From the NCBI GenBank assembly GCA_947846985.1, contig CANTUZ010000006.1:46600707-46664706 (forward strand): a stretch of DNA of 64,000 nucleotides. The letters are read 5' to 3'. Positions 23,551-34,665 of this stretch are shown piece after piece. Under the pieces are notes generated by a model that saw only the letters and a program-made list of their open reading frames with translations, did not search any database and was not told the DNA's origin. Both the position numbers and the translations under genes were made by a program. The stretch comes from Fratercula arctica. Taxonomy: Eukaryota > Chordata > Aves > Charadriiformes > Alcidae. The number at the start of each line of letters is the position of its first letter. The stretch's first letter is position 1.

Positions 23551-26500
23551 GCAGCTCCCCTGTGACCCAACAGAAGTTACGAAACCAAATGAATGTAATA
23601 GAGCGTTCATTCCCTGCTTATTGATGTTGCCTCGCCCTTGGGCATATTTGCAAAATTTCTTCCTACATAATAAAAAATGGCATGTCACTTGATGTGGCCA
23701 GCGGGACCGTGGACCGGCACTAGTCAAACACAGAGGCTATTTGCTGTTAAATGCCTGCTGCTCCTTCAGGACAAAGACATTCCTGGACTCAGATAAAGGT
23801 AATATTCTTCTACTCTAAATCTCAGCGAGGATGGTACAAGAGTTTGTTGATGGTGTTGCCCAGAGATAGGACAGTCTCTTTGTGGAAAGTTTGCTCACAA
23901 CACAAACACCCTCTGTGAGGTGGACTCACAGCCGCCCTTGGAAGACATGCACATCCCATTTCATCATCTTTTTTGCTGCATAAACAAACACATCTACCGT
24001 CACTGACATTTCCTTGCCTCCAAAGCCCAGTGGCTGCCATCGGAGGGACACACAAGAAATCCTCCCACATGCTGCTCAGCAGCAATAGCAAGAGACCAGA
24101 AGCTCCAGAGCCCACTCTTTGCTGTTTTCATTCAAGGATTCTCTAATAAAACCCCATTTGCCAGACTGAGTTGCTTCGCTCCTGCCCTCCCTCATCCTGC
24201 ATGGATGCAGTCCATCCCTGGAACAAGAGGACTCCAACACGCAAGTGCTCCAGGACCTCACGTCTCCTCCCAGGCAGCACCCACCTCATCTCCAGGTAGG
24301 AAGGGGACCTGATAGACGGCGAGTGTTCCTCCAGGTGCCAGCATCACACAAAATGAACGATAACCACAAATTCTGGCATTCAGATCTCTACAGCTGCCAG
24401 ATTCTGTGGCCAGAAAGCATCTTGCCTAGCTTTGGGGAAGTCGCTTCTTTGCAAGTTGTCATCCAGCCTCTTGCTACAGTCCACGGAGGAAGACACGTCG
24501 AAGACCTCACCCCAGATCGATGGGCTCATTATGCTCTTCTCACTGTCACCCACTGAAGGGGCTTTGACTGCCACATCGAGCCAGATACCAAACCCTCAGG
24601 CAGCTTGAGCCAGCCAAGATGAATCTCACCCTGTGTGGCAACCTACAGGGAAGTTCTCTCGTCCTTGTCTACTTCAAAACTTCCCATATTTTCCTTTAAA
24701 GTACATGGTATCAGCTATGGCAGAGAGAGGGTCCTTGGCCAAATTGTCCCGTTCACTGTGGGATTTTCTGCTCTCTGAACTCCATCTTTATTTTTGCTGG
24801 CTCAGGCTCTCTTATAGGTAACTCTGCACATATTTTCGCGCTCCCTGTGAACCACAGTGCACATTGTAGCTAAACCTAATTTGCAGTTTGGGTACCAACG
24901 GGTAATTAGACATCCACTCCTTCCAACATTTGTGCCAGCAGTTTAAAGCGGGTACAGAATTACTAGGTTAAAATTGCACCTTACACCAGCTCTGAAAAGG
25001 CTGGTCCTGGGACCTTGGACATTACATAAATATATGCAGAGCCAGGAAGAAAATGGTGCAAGCCAGCCAGGATTCTTTTCAATATATGTCCTTAATTCAA
25101 GGGGCCCATTATATATAGTGCTCAGGAGGGGAAAAGGAAGACTTGTACCCACTTGGGGGGGCGGGTTATGGTTTAGCCACCAACTTTCCTTTTTGCTCAC
25201 ACAAGGGCTAATTCATAGGTTAAGTGGAGGATTATAGATGATAGAAATGCAGCAGCCCTTTTCCTTTCCTCCCCATGCTTTTCATGTAAAGAAGGCTTCT
25301 CTCACCCCTTCTGCAAAAGTGTCGACACATTTCCATAGCTCTGTGAGAGGACCTGCCATTTCTGTCACTCTCCTACCCCTTGTCCCTTTGTCCCCACAGC
25401 ATCGTATTTCAGCCTGGAGAAGAATAATTCACGGCTTCAGAAGATAAGACCAGATTTCCTAGGAAATACTTCTGTAAGAAAAGCCTGGACTGTAACCATG
25501 CCCGGGATAACGTGAGCCCAGTCCTCTTTTTCACTGATTTGTGAGAGTTTTGCCACCAACTTTAAAAGAAGCAAAATCAGCCCTTTGCAAGATGTCTCTT
25601 TCAAAGCAGCATCTCCCTCAGCACGACGGCACCTGCAAAGTCACCAGGCACCTTTGAGCGCGTTTTGTCAGTGGGAACAAGATGACAGTGTGGAAATTCA
25701 AGCACTGGCCCAATACCAGCCTTGCCTCCCGGTACCCAGCCGTACTGCCCCATCAGGATAACTGTTGGGTCTTTGCCTGGCAAAACTGTAATTAAATACC
25801 AAGTAAATGCTTAGAGAAACGTAACAATTTGTTACAAATTAAGGGCTGCAAAGACTCACGCTGAAAAAAAAATTTGTGCATGAACAGGCAGCCCCGTTGG
25901 GCTGCTCAGGACCCAAAGTTACCAACCGGAACAAAACTGCAACCATGGATTTGCTTAAAAGAAACCTTGTGGGTTTTTGTCACTCTGAAAACAGCGAAAG
26001 CTCCAGGCAGATCCCTTACGCGTTTGTACATACATTGCATCTCGGGAACGACATATACGTGCTGCAGATTGCTGCATTTTTCATAATAAGCAATTGTATG
26101 TTGTTGAGCACAACAGTAAATAAAGCTCTGATACAAAACTCACGTAACTTTTTTGCTGGCATGAAAATTAAGTCTTCCCCTAGCCTTCCAGTAACTTAAA
26201 CATTTTCCTTTGATAGTTTCCCTTTTGTTTCTTTCAATTTTGTTTGTTTTAAAGAAATACTTGGAATTTTAGCACAGGATCTGCGAGTCGCCTTTTTTTC
26301 CTCAACTCCTCCCTGTTAAAACCTTGACTCCTTTTTAAGTGCACAACAGAGACATTTGCTGGGTTCCCAGAGGGAAAGAGGAAACAGAGAAAAAAGTGAA
26401 TTTGAAAAATGTATTTTTTTTGTGGGGGATAAACGCACATTCCACACTTGTTCTGGGTAAGACAGATGGGAATCCTACATAAAAGAAGCTCTTTGGGTTT

Positions 26501-27450
26501 TGAAGAGTGAAGTGGGGAATCAAAAAATGTCCTTTCATAAGAAAAAAAAAAAAATTAGGATCATCTATACATGTTTTTTCATGTATTTTCTACGGAAACA
26601 TGGCCAGAGCTCACAGTTTCCACCTTAGGTACATTTTCCCTAGTTAATTAAACCCTCTTTCCCCACATGACAAATGGGCCCTTCTCAGGAAAGGGCACGA
26701 TTGCAGGAGCGGGTGAAGTCAAAGAGGGCATTCTTAGTGATTAGACATGAAATACGGACTTTGAAAACATAGAGATTGTGAATGTAAAGAGGGAATAACT
26801 TACTGCATCCTCAGGGTAAAGATAATTTATGCATCCTTTGCTTAAGTGAGTTTTCTCTATCTGTTTATTTTGGGTTTAAAAAGTCTATTTATCTGGTTGG
26901 GCGTACTTTTAAAAATGTACTTCCCACGGCCTTCCTCTTCTGTATAGCGCTCACATGTTTCCCAAGCCAAATTCATTAGAAATATTGCCTCGATGATATG
27001 TGAGCTTTCAAACGTAGCATGCTTGCGGAGAAAGCACGGGCACCCATGGGCTGAGTCTGGGGCCGGTGTCTCTTACTGACCCCAAAAGTACCATTGCAAA
27101 CTGCCAACGTGCAGGATACAAAAATCATGAATTGTGAGAGGGGGGACCTAAAAATCATGAGATATTTTATATTTAATGAGTTACTGAGCTTGGTGCTCCA
27201 GGCCATGTTTTCAAGCACTCTTTTTCCACAAGCGGTCCCTGAAATTCACCGTATTTTTAATTTAAATTGGGGCTGTCCCAGTTGCTTTCCCTATAAACGT
27301 TTGGGCAGGGAGGTGTCACCAGCCGAAGTTCGCAGCCTACAGGAAAATTTGGGAGGTTTCTTCCTTTCATCAGAGAGGGACATGGAGCATCAGGGAAATA
27401 AGAAGAATTGAGCTGAGGAACTGGGGCAAAACACAGGGCACAGATACAGA

Positions 27451-27490
27451 CAGAGGTACTGAATATATTCCAGAGGTACCAAATATATTC
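27451..27490. repeat. 20-bp direct tandem duplication
   Basis: The unit cagaggtactgaatatattc is followed at once by cagaggtaccaaatatattc, 18 of 20 bases identical. Two copies only. It looks like a simple local duplication. Confidence 0.85.
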
Positions 27491-27611
27491 AATTCCTCCC
27501 ACATCCTAGAGCTCAAGAACCACTTATTTCCTTAGCAGTGCTGTTTCTCCTCGGTTCAGATAGAGAAAGTTCCTCTAGCTTAAATGAGGAACTAGTATGA
27601 GCACAAGGGGG

Positions 27612-27659
27612 AAAAAAAAAAACCAAACCAAATAAAAAAAAAAAAAAAACAAAAAAAAA
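27612..27659. repeat. A-rich tract
   Basis: Poly-A broken by CC and single C or T. It is low complexity and explains the phenylalanine-rich minus-strand frame here. Confidence 0.85.
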
Positions 27660-27784
27660 CCCACCAGGAGACAAACCTGTTCTTGCTGTAGTCCAAGCAA
27701 CTGCCAAATAACTTGGCTTGCACATGGTTCAGAGGGCACTTGCATCAGAAAAAAACAAAAATCCCAGCAGAAACAGCAACTGAC

Positions 27785-27860
27785 CCACAGTCTTAGTGAA
27801 GTTCCCCTATCTCAGTTTCCCCATTTTGCAAAATAAGGCCATTATAAAGTCTTCTAAAGC
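27785..27860 (+). mobile_element. MIR-type SINE fragment, central part
   Basis: Holds ctcagtttccccattttgca then aaataaggcc, the core phrase of MIR-like SINEs ('cctcagtttccccatctgtaaaatgggg'), preceded by a degraded 'cacagtcttagtgaagttcc'. It is a diverged, truncated copy. Confidence 0.6.
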
Positions 27861-28969
27861 ACAGTGGAAAAATCTGTATCAGCTAGCAACACAAAGACTA
27901 CCTGCCTCCTGAGTGCAATCACTAAATTCTGTAAGTTTGGGGGGTAGAACCTTTCATTTTCTACCAGGCATTAAACTAGGCATTAAAGTGTCTGGTCCAC
28001 TTTTAAATAACATAGCAATCCCTCACTAATTCAGGTCTTCTTCCTACTGAATTCATGGGATATCTCTCCGTCGCTCAGGTGCTTGCCCATCAGAAAGGCA
28101 GGCATTTCTGTCCAGGTACACATGGGTGGAAAGTAACCGTTTAGAAATGATTGGTCATGGACTGGTGCGATTTAAAATTAAGAACTTAACATTTTTGGAA
28201 ATAAGGGACTACGCATGGCTGTCACACTTCTTCCAGTTCTAGACAGATACAAGGGTGCAGAGGGAATACAGAGATTGGCCATGATCAGAACTGCGACACA
28301 CTATTCACCAGTGGTTTAATGTTAAAAAAAAAAAAAAAAGCACAACCTAGTAACACATGAGAAAACAGAGTAGAAGTTTGCACCATGCAAATACAAAATA
28401 TTCTGGCCCAGTCCCATTTTCTGTACATATCTGAAGTGATTTCCAGCACATGGCCAGCAGTGCACCCCACCGCCTGCAGCACACAAGCTGCCCCACCACA
28501 CAACACGGCTTTTCCAAGAGACACTGCACCTCTCTTCTGATGGTCGGTTAAGTTTTCCAAAGGGAAACGCTGTCCTGCCTGCTCCTCGCCCCAATTTATC
28601 CCCCAACAGCCTTGCTTATCCTCCCACTGCAGCAATGAAGGCTCCTTGGAGGTGACCCACCACTCAACAGGAGCTCCAGGGGGGACGCTAACTGCTTCGC
28701 GTTCTGGTAATACTTACCAAGCATTAGGAATAGGAAAAAACACCCCAAAGCCAAGCCTGAAATCAGGAATAAGACCAGCATATATGTACAGCTCTTTTCT
28801 GCCGTACCTTAGGGACCGTAAAACACACCAGCAAAACAGGCCCCATTCCCTCAGCCCTTACTCACGTGGCGGCAGGACTCCCTGCATGAGTTGGCAACAA
28901 CTTACGCAGCCAAAGAGCTGCAGGATCAGGCCCTTAATTGCTTAAAAATACACTACCCACCAACAGTTA
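27861..28969. other. Non-coding stretch, no gene seen
   Basis: An A16 run lies at 28324-28339. The word gcaggatcaggccc near 28920-28933 matches the outer end of some sauropsid MITE-like repeats, but I see no partner arm. Frames of up to 116 codons on the minus strand cross the A run and lack domains. Confidence 0.6.
28324..28339. repeat. Poly-A run (16 bases)
   Basis: A16. It makes the minus-strand frames over it start or end in phenylalanine runs. Confidence 0.85.
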
Positions 28970-30780
28970 CCTAATTTAGCAGAATATATTACCTCTCTGC
29001 TTCATAAATCTTAATTAAAGCTGTTAGTTTTCCTATTATATGATCAAGAAATGCCCCATTAAAGTTAAGCCGTTTCTCCAAGTAATTATATACATTATGT
29101 GGTGTGAGTGTAAAGATGCATATAGCATTCCACTTCCAATTATTTTGCATACCCTGAAAAGCACTATCTATTAAATAAAAAACTTGCAGAATTTCATTAA
29201 TGCACGATTTTTTAATCTCCCAAAAGTCAAAGCTGTCCCCCAGGAGCGTATATACTCAGTGTTGGCTCCTTATAATACAATTTAATGCTCACAAACACAA
29301 CTAAAGTATTTAAGCATTTACAGAGGTTGTCATAAGCGCTTTTCTTATTTTTGATCAAATTCAAGTCTACACTTAATACAGTTAACTGTAGTTATTTAAT
29401 TTCAAAACTCAAGAATCCAACCTCAAAAATTTATAACAATATAAATTTAGTTACATTGATATAGGATATGTATGCTACTGGGAAACCATTTTTCAGTAAG
29501 AAGTGTAGAACTGTAAGATCTAAACGGAGTTATTTTTTAAAGTAAGCATTATTTCAAATAAACCTTGTCAGATTTCAAATAATATTTTCCTCTTCGACAG
29601 TAAAATGATTTCATAATTTTTAGTGGTATGTTTCAAGCCAGTGCTAAATGCTACCAAAAACTAAATATATTTTAATTATGCTTTCTCTTTTGATGAGAAT
29701 TTCATGTAAATACAGAAAAAAATATTAAACAGAGACATTGCAAATATCTTAAATACATTATTAACCAAAGCACTTCATTTCCTAGCAACTGCCTAGAGAG
29801 AATGAAATTTGGAAAATTATTCTTAGTTCCCCTAAGACACCGAATTTATTGCCTGACCACATTAACAATTAAAAGGTATATGCAAGATGTTAGATGTTAA
29901 AATATAATGGAAGGAGCTTAACATCTGCTCATATAAGGCACGGAACCAACTCCTGCCCTTAAAAGTAACCTAATCAGGCTTACAAAAATGTAATATTTTA
30001 CTTTTAAGCAAAATCTTATTCTCCAAAAAGTGCAGAGAGTCGATCAGACACATAAGGAAGAAGGAATAAGAAAAGCACAGAGAGCGGCAGCCCCAGCTGA
30101 TGCTGATAATCTTTGATCCCTCAGAGCTGACAGTACATTATTAATTGAAACATTGGGGCTGAACTATGTCCTCTTCTGTAGTAATCATAATATAATTATA
30201 TCCCATAGGCAGAAATACTATTTCCACCTCTGCCCCTGAAAAAGTAATCGACAAACTGGCTTAAAAATGTGTGAAACCAAGTAGCACACCAGCGCTCTCT
30301 TTATGGTGTCAGTACTTGGGGTCCATAAATCATGATGCATATTCTGAGGAAACAGATAAACAAAAATATCAAAAATTATTTTTATATAATACATTACGAA
30401 AGCATCTTGGATAACTTGATTTCAAATTATCTGGCTACGTTTCTTTTTATAATCTTCCCCCCCCCCACCCCGTTTTTAATTTTTGCACAGATGTAGCTTT
30501 ATAAATAACAGTATTTCCTGGAATCCCTGAAACGTCAAACCAAACATATTTTCCAATATTAAACGATTGCATTCCATTATATCATTACCACTTAGAATAG
30601 GCTATAAATTCATTGACTGAGGAGTTTAATAGCAATGCTTGATCTTTTATATACCATACTTTCACTAATAGAAAATCGGCGTCTTCTGAAACATTAGCAC
30701 GTTACCCTTTCTAGTAAAGCATATCAAATCACATTAGGGAAAAAGTTGCCAAGTCAAATGGAAGTTCGGTGCCAGTTTTC
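28970..30780. promoter_or_regulatory. Long AT-rich candidate conserved block
   Basis: About 1.8 kb, strongly AT-rich, without any 60-codon open frame, without recognised transposons and with almost no simple repeats (a C-rich run at 30457-30470 is the main one). It is full of TAAT/ATTA cores and also holds attattttgcat. This is the largest quiet block in the window and the best candidate for a cluster of conserved regulatory elements. The call rests on texture; AT-rich neutral DNA could look the same. Confidence 0.35.
30457..30470. repeat. C-rich run
   Basis: C10 followed by ACCCC. Simple sequence. Confidence 0.75.
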
Positions 30781-30834
30781 TTTTTTTTTTTTTTTTCTTT
30801 CTTTTTCTCAAGAGGCAGAGAGAGAGAGAGAGAG
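30781..30834. repeat. Poly-T tract and (AG)9 microsatellite
   Basis: T16 with C-interrupted T runs (30781-30807), then nine AG units at 30817-30834. A pyrimidine tract next to a purine tract is a common low-complexity arrangement. Confidence 0.85.
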
Positions 30835-31019
30835 TGTGCGAGAGGGGGGATTAAATTTCTTACTAAACCTGTGGCAGTGAACATAAAATATAATAATACT
30901 CCTTTAACATTCCTATCATGATTTTGGTCCTAGCACTTAAACCAGCTGGGGACTGAAGGAGTTAATGCTTTAAAATGTGCAATAATTCAGTGGGATAGCT
31001 TGCATGATTTGCAATATAC

Positions 31020-31032
31020 TTTTTTTTTTTTT
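31020..31032. repeat. Poly-T run
   Basis: T13 run. No function is seen. Confidence 0.8.
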
Positions 31033-31405
31033 CTTTGCAAGATAGACTCCGGAGCAGACAGATCAACTTTGCAAAAATAAGTAGGGAGAAAGAAAGAAAA
31101 AAAAAGGGACTCTACAACCAATCAAACCAAATGCCAGAGCAGAGGGCAAAGGGATATGGAAACTGAGAAGATAGACTTCCAAGTCCTTTCCTGAAAGTGC
31201 TTGGATTTTGAGGAGAGTCCAACATCGCCTGACAAAAGTGTCTTTGTGCGGCGACACTGGGGAGAAGGGAGGAGAGCTCGGGAAACCTAATGAAAACAGG
31301 CCAAGCCTTATACATTAGACCCCATGGAGAACTTTGAATCATACGAGCTGCAGACAAGCACTGAGTATGTAATGCCAAATTAAAGACCACCAAATATGGG
31401 CAGCA

Positions 31406-31532
31406 TCGGAGCAGCGCCGGGGCAGATGTGCTGGTGGTACGGGCCAGCGCATCGCTCGCTGCTTCCCTCCGTCCATCGCTCCGTCCCCTGCCGAGAGCTG
31501 AGCACCCCGGGGCAGCCCAACGTGCTCCCCGC
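31406..31532. other. CpG cluster beside the AT-rich block
   Basis: I count about 14 CpG in about 127 bases, an abrupt change from the AT-rich block just upstream. Minus-strand frame 31112-31549 (145 codons) crosses it, but its protein matches nothing I know. It could be a small CpG island of a non-coding RNA promoter or an enhancer core. Confidence 0.45.
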
Positions 31533-34151
31533 AGGGACCTGTGGCTCATTTACCCACTAAAGAAAGTATAATGGATCTTTGAAAGACTTTTTCTGCAATC
31601 TGGTTGAATGTTAGCGGTGTTAACGTGCTAGCAAAGAGGGTGCTGAACTGCAGCTGCCATTGCCAAAGTCCTAGTGTGGGGCTGAGATGTCACCTCCTCG
31701 CCTGCCCCACACCCCAGCCCACCTGGCTTTCCCACATTGTTCCTTCTTTGTATTTTATGATAGACGGTGTATTTGTCCTTGCCTTCTGAGAAGAATTCAG
31801 CCTCATGCTGAATCACTCATGGAACTCGTTAGCAAGGTGCAATCTTTGCAGTTCTCTCCCACCCAAAACAGATGCCTCGTGATCCCGGCAGCAAGGCAAG
31901 AACAAGCCAACAGATAGGAAGCTCTTCGTGCTCATCCACCAGGATGCTTCAGCATCAAGGTGTTTGGCATGCGCCTCCCACCCGCTCGTCATTTCCCACT
32001 GGTAACATCGCAGCACAGCATCTCCACCTTTCAAATCAGGGAGGACGTTTGGGACGCCTGGTCCCCAACCACACTGCCTGCCCTCCCAGGCTCCCCACAG
32101 CATCTTTTCTGTGCTCTCTGCTCATATGAAAAACATCCCAATCCCATTAGTTATTCTCACACTGACAACTGCTCCCACCAAGGAAGAGCTGCTGAGGTCT
32201 CCATGGCCCTACACGGAGGAGATGGTACAAGACAATGTGCCTGAGCTGCACTAAACTCATTATAACAGTGTTTAATCATGTCACAGTGAATGCCATCCTA
32301 CTTTCATGCAAATCAGCAGAAAAAGCTGTAATTAATTTGAATGAGTGCAGACGAAGACCTTGCAAATTCTTTCCCCTTCAAGAGTCGATGTTCCTCACCT
32401 CCTTCCCAGCTTCCCCAACCTCTGCTCCCACAACCCACTGAGGAGGCGGACAAGCAAGCAGGGGTGGCCATCCCCACCGCCCCGTGCTGCAACACAGGGA
32501 CGGGCAGCCACCCATCCCCAATTATTTAGTCCCATGCAAAGATGAGTGAATTTTGCCCTGAAAACATTGGGAAAACCCGCTTTTGAATAACCCAAGCTCT
32601 CTGCCCAGCCCTCCTTTGCCAAGGAAAGCTCCTGGGCGCAGGGGGTGAATTCTGCCCCCAGCAGTGCTGTTGGAAACTCTTCATTTCAAAACTTTTTAGA
32701 AAAATAGAACTGTTTAAAAAAAAATTTAAATCTCCCCATTTTAAGAACAATGCAAAAAAGGGATACCACCTCGTCCAGCAGTGAGGCGAGGTGAGAGCCA
32801 GCAGAAAAGAAACCAAAACAGAAGAACCCACCATGCAGGCAGGGAATCAAGGGGACCATTTCTCCCTCCCTGTCATTGCCATGTATTAAATGAGATTTGA
32901 AAACACCGGGCCGATTTCTTGATTGGTGTCAACTGGCACCACTGCTTAGTGGTCAACACAGATAAACCTACTTGCAGGAGAGTATAGGATTTGTCCCTGT
33001 TAAACCCAAAAATTTGTAGGAAATAATATAGAAGTGGATGGTTTGGGGTAGAGAAGAAAAAGGAGGAGCAAAAACCAAACCCAAAAGCAATATTTTGATG
33101 TAGCTAGAAAAGACTAGCAGCTTTTTAGCTCTGAATAACAAATGTGAAAAGAAAATCCCCTATATTTAAGGTAACACTTGGAAAAATGACCACTGTATTT
33201 CCTCAGCAGTGACCGAGCCAACTTCTTTCAATCACCTCCAGTGCAGAGCAACACCAACCATGGTGAGGTTGTGCTCATGTAAGCAACCTCCGTTGGCCAA
33301 ACCCAAGTGTCCATACCCAGCGGAAAGCTAGGGCAATCTCCAGCTTTGGTGGGATTGCCCTGGATTTGCACCAGAGTCACCAGGGGAAACATTTGGACCA
33401 ATAATTCCTTAAAAACACAAGGTGGTTGCATTTTTTTTCCCCGCACGGACTGTGAAACCTCAGTGAAGTCAGTGGTGTTGCACAGGCTATAGATCACTGT
33501 AGGTTTTAGGGCTTTGTTTTATGCCAGATATTTTGTGATATTGTATATTTCTGGCAAAAATTCACCTTCATTTATACAATAGCAAGCATATTGGATGTTC
33601 CCTCAATACTTCCCTGTGCAGGCTGGACCCACACAGTTAGAAAACTCTGGGTTTTCCAAAGTCTTGTGAGTCTCATGTGGGTGTGCTCCTCTCCACTCTT
33701 CCAGAGTCTGATTTCTCTAATTTGGCTTGATAGAAACCCAAATTATTCCCCCTCATAGCCCAGAACTTCTTTACATCTCTCCTCAAGCTATTTTTTTCTT
33801 TCATTCCCCCATCACAACCCTCCCAGGCCTTTGTATCACATTGGATCCTTGCAATGCCCCCCTTTGGGGACAGAAAAGGCTGTTCATCTCTCCCTCCTTC
33901 TTTCTCCTCCCGCCTCCCTCCTTGTTCTCTTATCATTGCCCACATTTCCTTCCCACTCTCCCATCTGCGGTGCCACCACATTTAAATGGTTCAACATGCC
34001 CACGGCTGGTCTGCTCCTCTTCACCTTCAGCATGCAGCTAGTTAGAAATACAGATGTATATACTAGTAAGGTTCATATCTATTGATTTCAAGAAAATGTA
34101 AAGTGTGCTTGCAAGATACTGTATGAAGACAGCCCTTCAGGACCATTCTTT
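31533..34151. other. Non-coding stretch, no gene seen
   Basis: Frames of 60-104 codons on both strands lack domains. Near 33452-33482 the words gtgaagtcagtggtgttgca resemble a degraded MITE-type repeat core, too weak to call. I see no RNA gene. Confidence 0.6.
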
Positions 34152-34173
34152 GTCCCACTAAAGTTGATGGGAC
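34152..34173. mobile_element. Possible core of a palindromic MITE relic
   Basis: The short palindromic phrase gtcccactaaagttgatggg and its closing 'ac' looks like the centre of the 'GTCCCATTGAAGTCAATGGGAC' hairpin repeats. Only 22 bases, so it could be chance. Confidence 0.3.
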
Positions 34174-34428
34174 TGTCCAAGTCAACATCGGGAGCCGACA
34201 TAGCTTTTCTTGGATCATAAGCCAGAGACTTGCTTTCATGTTGCCTTGAGCATTCTTTTTCAAAGAAATTTACAATCAGCCTAGTCCCAACAAGCACATT
34301 TGATTATTAATAGTTTCTGTAGCTATTAAGCCACTATAACATACCGAGTTTAGCAATCAGACGTGAACTTTTCTCATGGATAGCCCTGTTCCAAGTTTTA
34401 CAGGGGATTACTTTCACTAAAAATGTAG

Positions 34429-34660
34429 TCATAGAATAGTTTGTGTTGGAAGGGACCTTTAAAGGCCATCTAGTCCAACCCCCCTGCAATGAGCAGGGAC
34501 ATCTTCAACTAGATCAGGTTGCTCAGAGCCCCGGCCAACCTGACCTGGAATGTTTCCAGGGATGGGGTATCTCCCACGTCTCTGGAAAACCTGTTCCAGG
34601 GTTTCACCACCTTCATTGTAAAAAATTTCGTGCTTATATCTAGTCAAAATCTGTTTCAAG
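34429..34660 (-). mobile_element. CR1 LINE 3'-end fragment (avian type)
   Basis: Read on the plus strand it starts tcatagaat (34429-34437), the reverse complement of the CR1 terminal ATTCTATGA motif. There follow in the known order ttggaagggacc (34446-34457), tagtccaaccccc, caggttgctcagagcc (34515-34530), tttccagggatgggg and aacctgttccagg (34588-34600). The element therefore lies on the minus strand with its 3' end at 34429 and is heavily 5'-truncated, as most CR1 copies are. Only the 3' untranslated and extreme 3' part is present, so no reverse transcriptase domain survives. Similarity fades after about 34650. Confidence 0.92.
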
Positions 34661-34665
34661 GAAAC

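Larger units (their letters stand above)
22081..27450. other. Non-coding stretch, no gene seen
   Basis: Contains a T-rich tract (22161-22199), AT microsatellites (22897-22911 and near 23207-23220), a TTTTG repeat (23527-23550) and an A13 run near 26541-26553. Frames of 60-107 codons are scattered on both strands without recognisable domains. I see no exon, RNA gene or transposon. Confidence 0.6.

Noticed and set aside
27119..27161. Two copies of aaaaatcatga 32 bases apart
   Set aside because: It may be part of an old repeat, but the match is too short to assign and could be chance.
28917..28936. Possible MITE end (gcaggatcaggccc)
   Set aside because: Single 14-base arm with no partner.
31112..31549. 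145-codon minus-strand frame over the CpG cluster
   Set aside because: Arginine- and alanine-rich start caused by CpG-rich composition; no domain or splice context.
33452..33482. Possible MITE core (gtgaagtcagtggtgttgca)
   Set aside because: No inverted arms were found around it.
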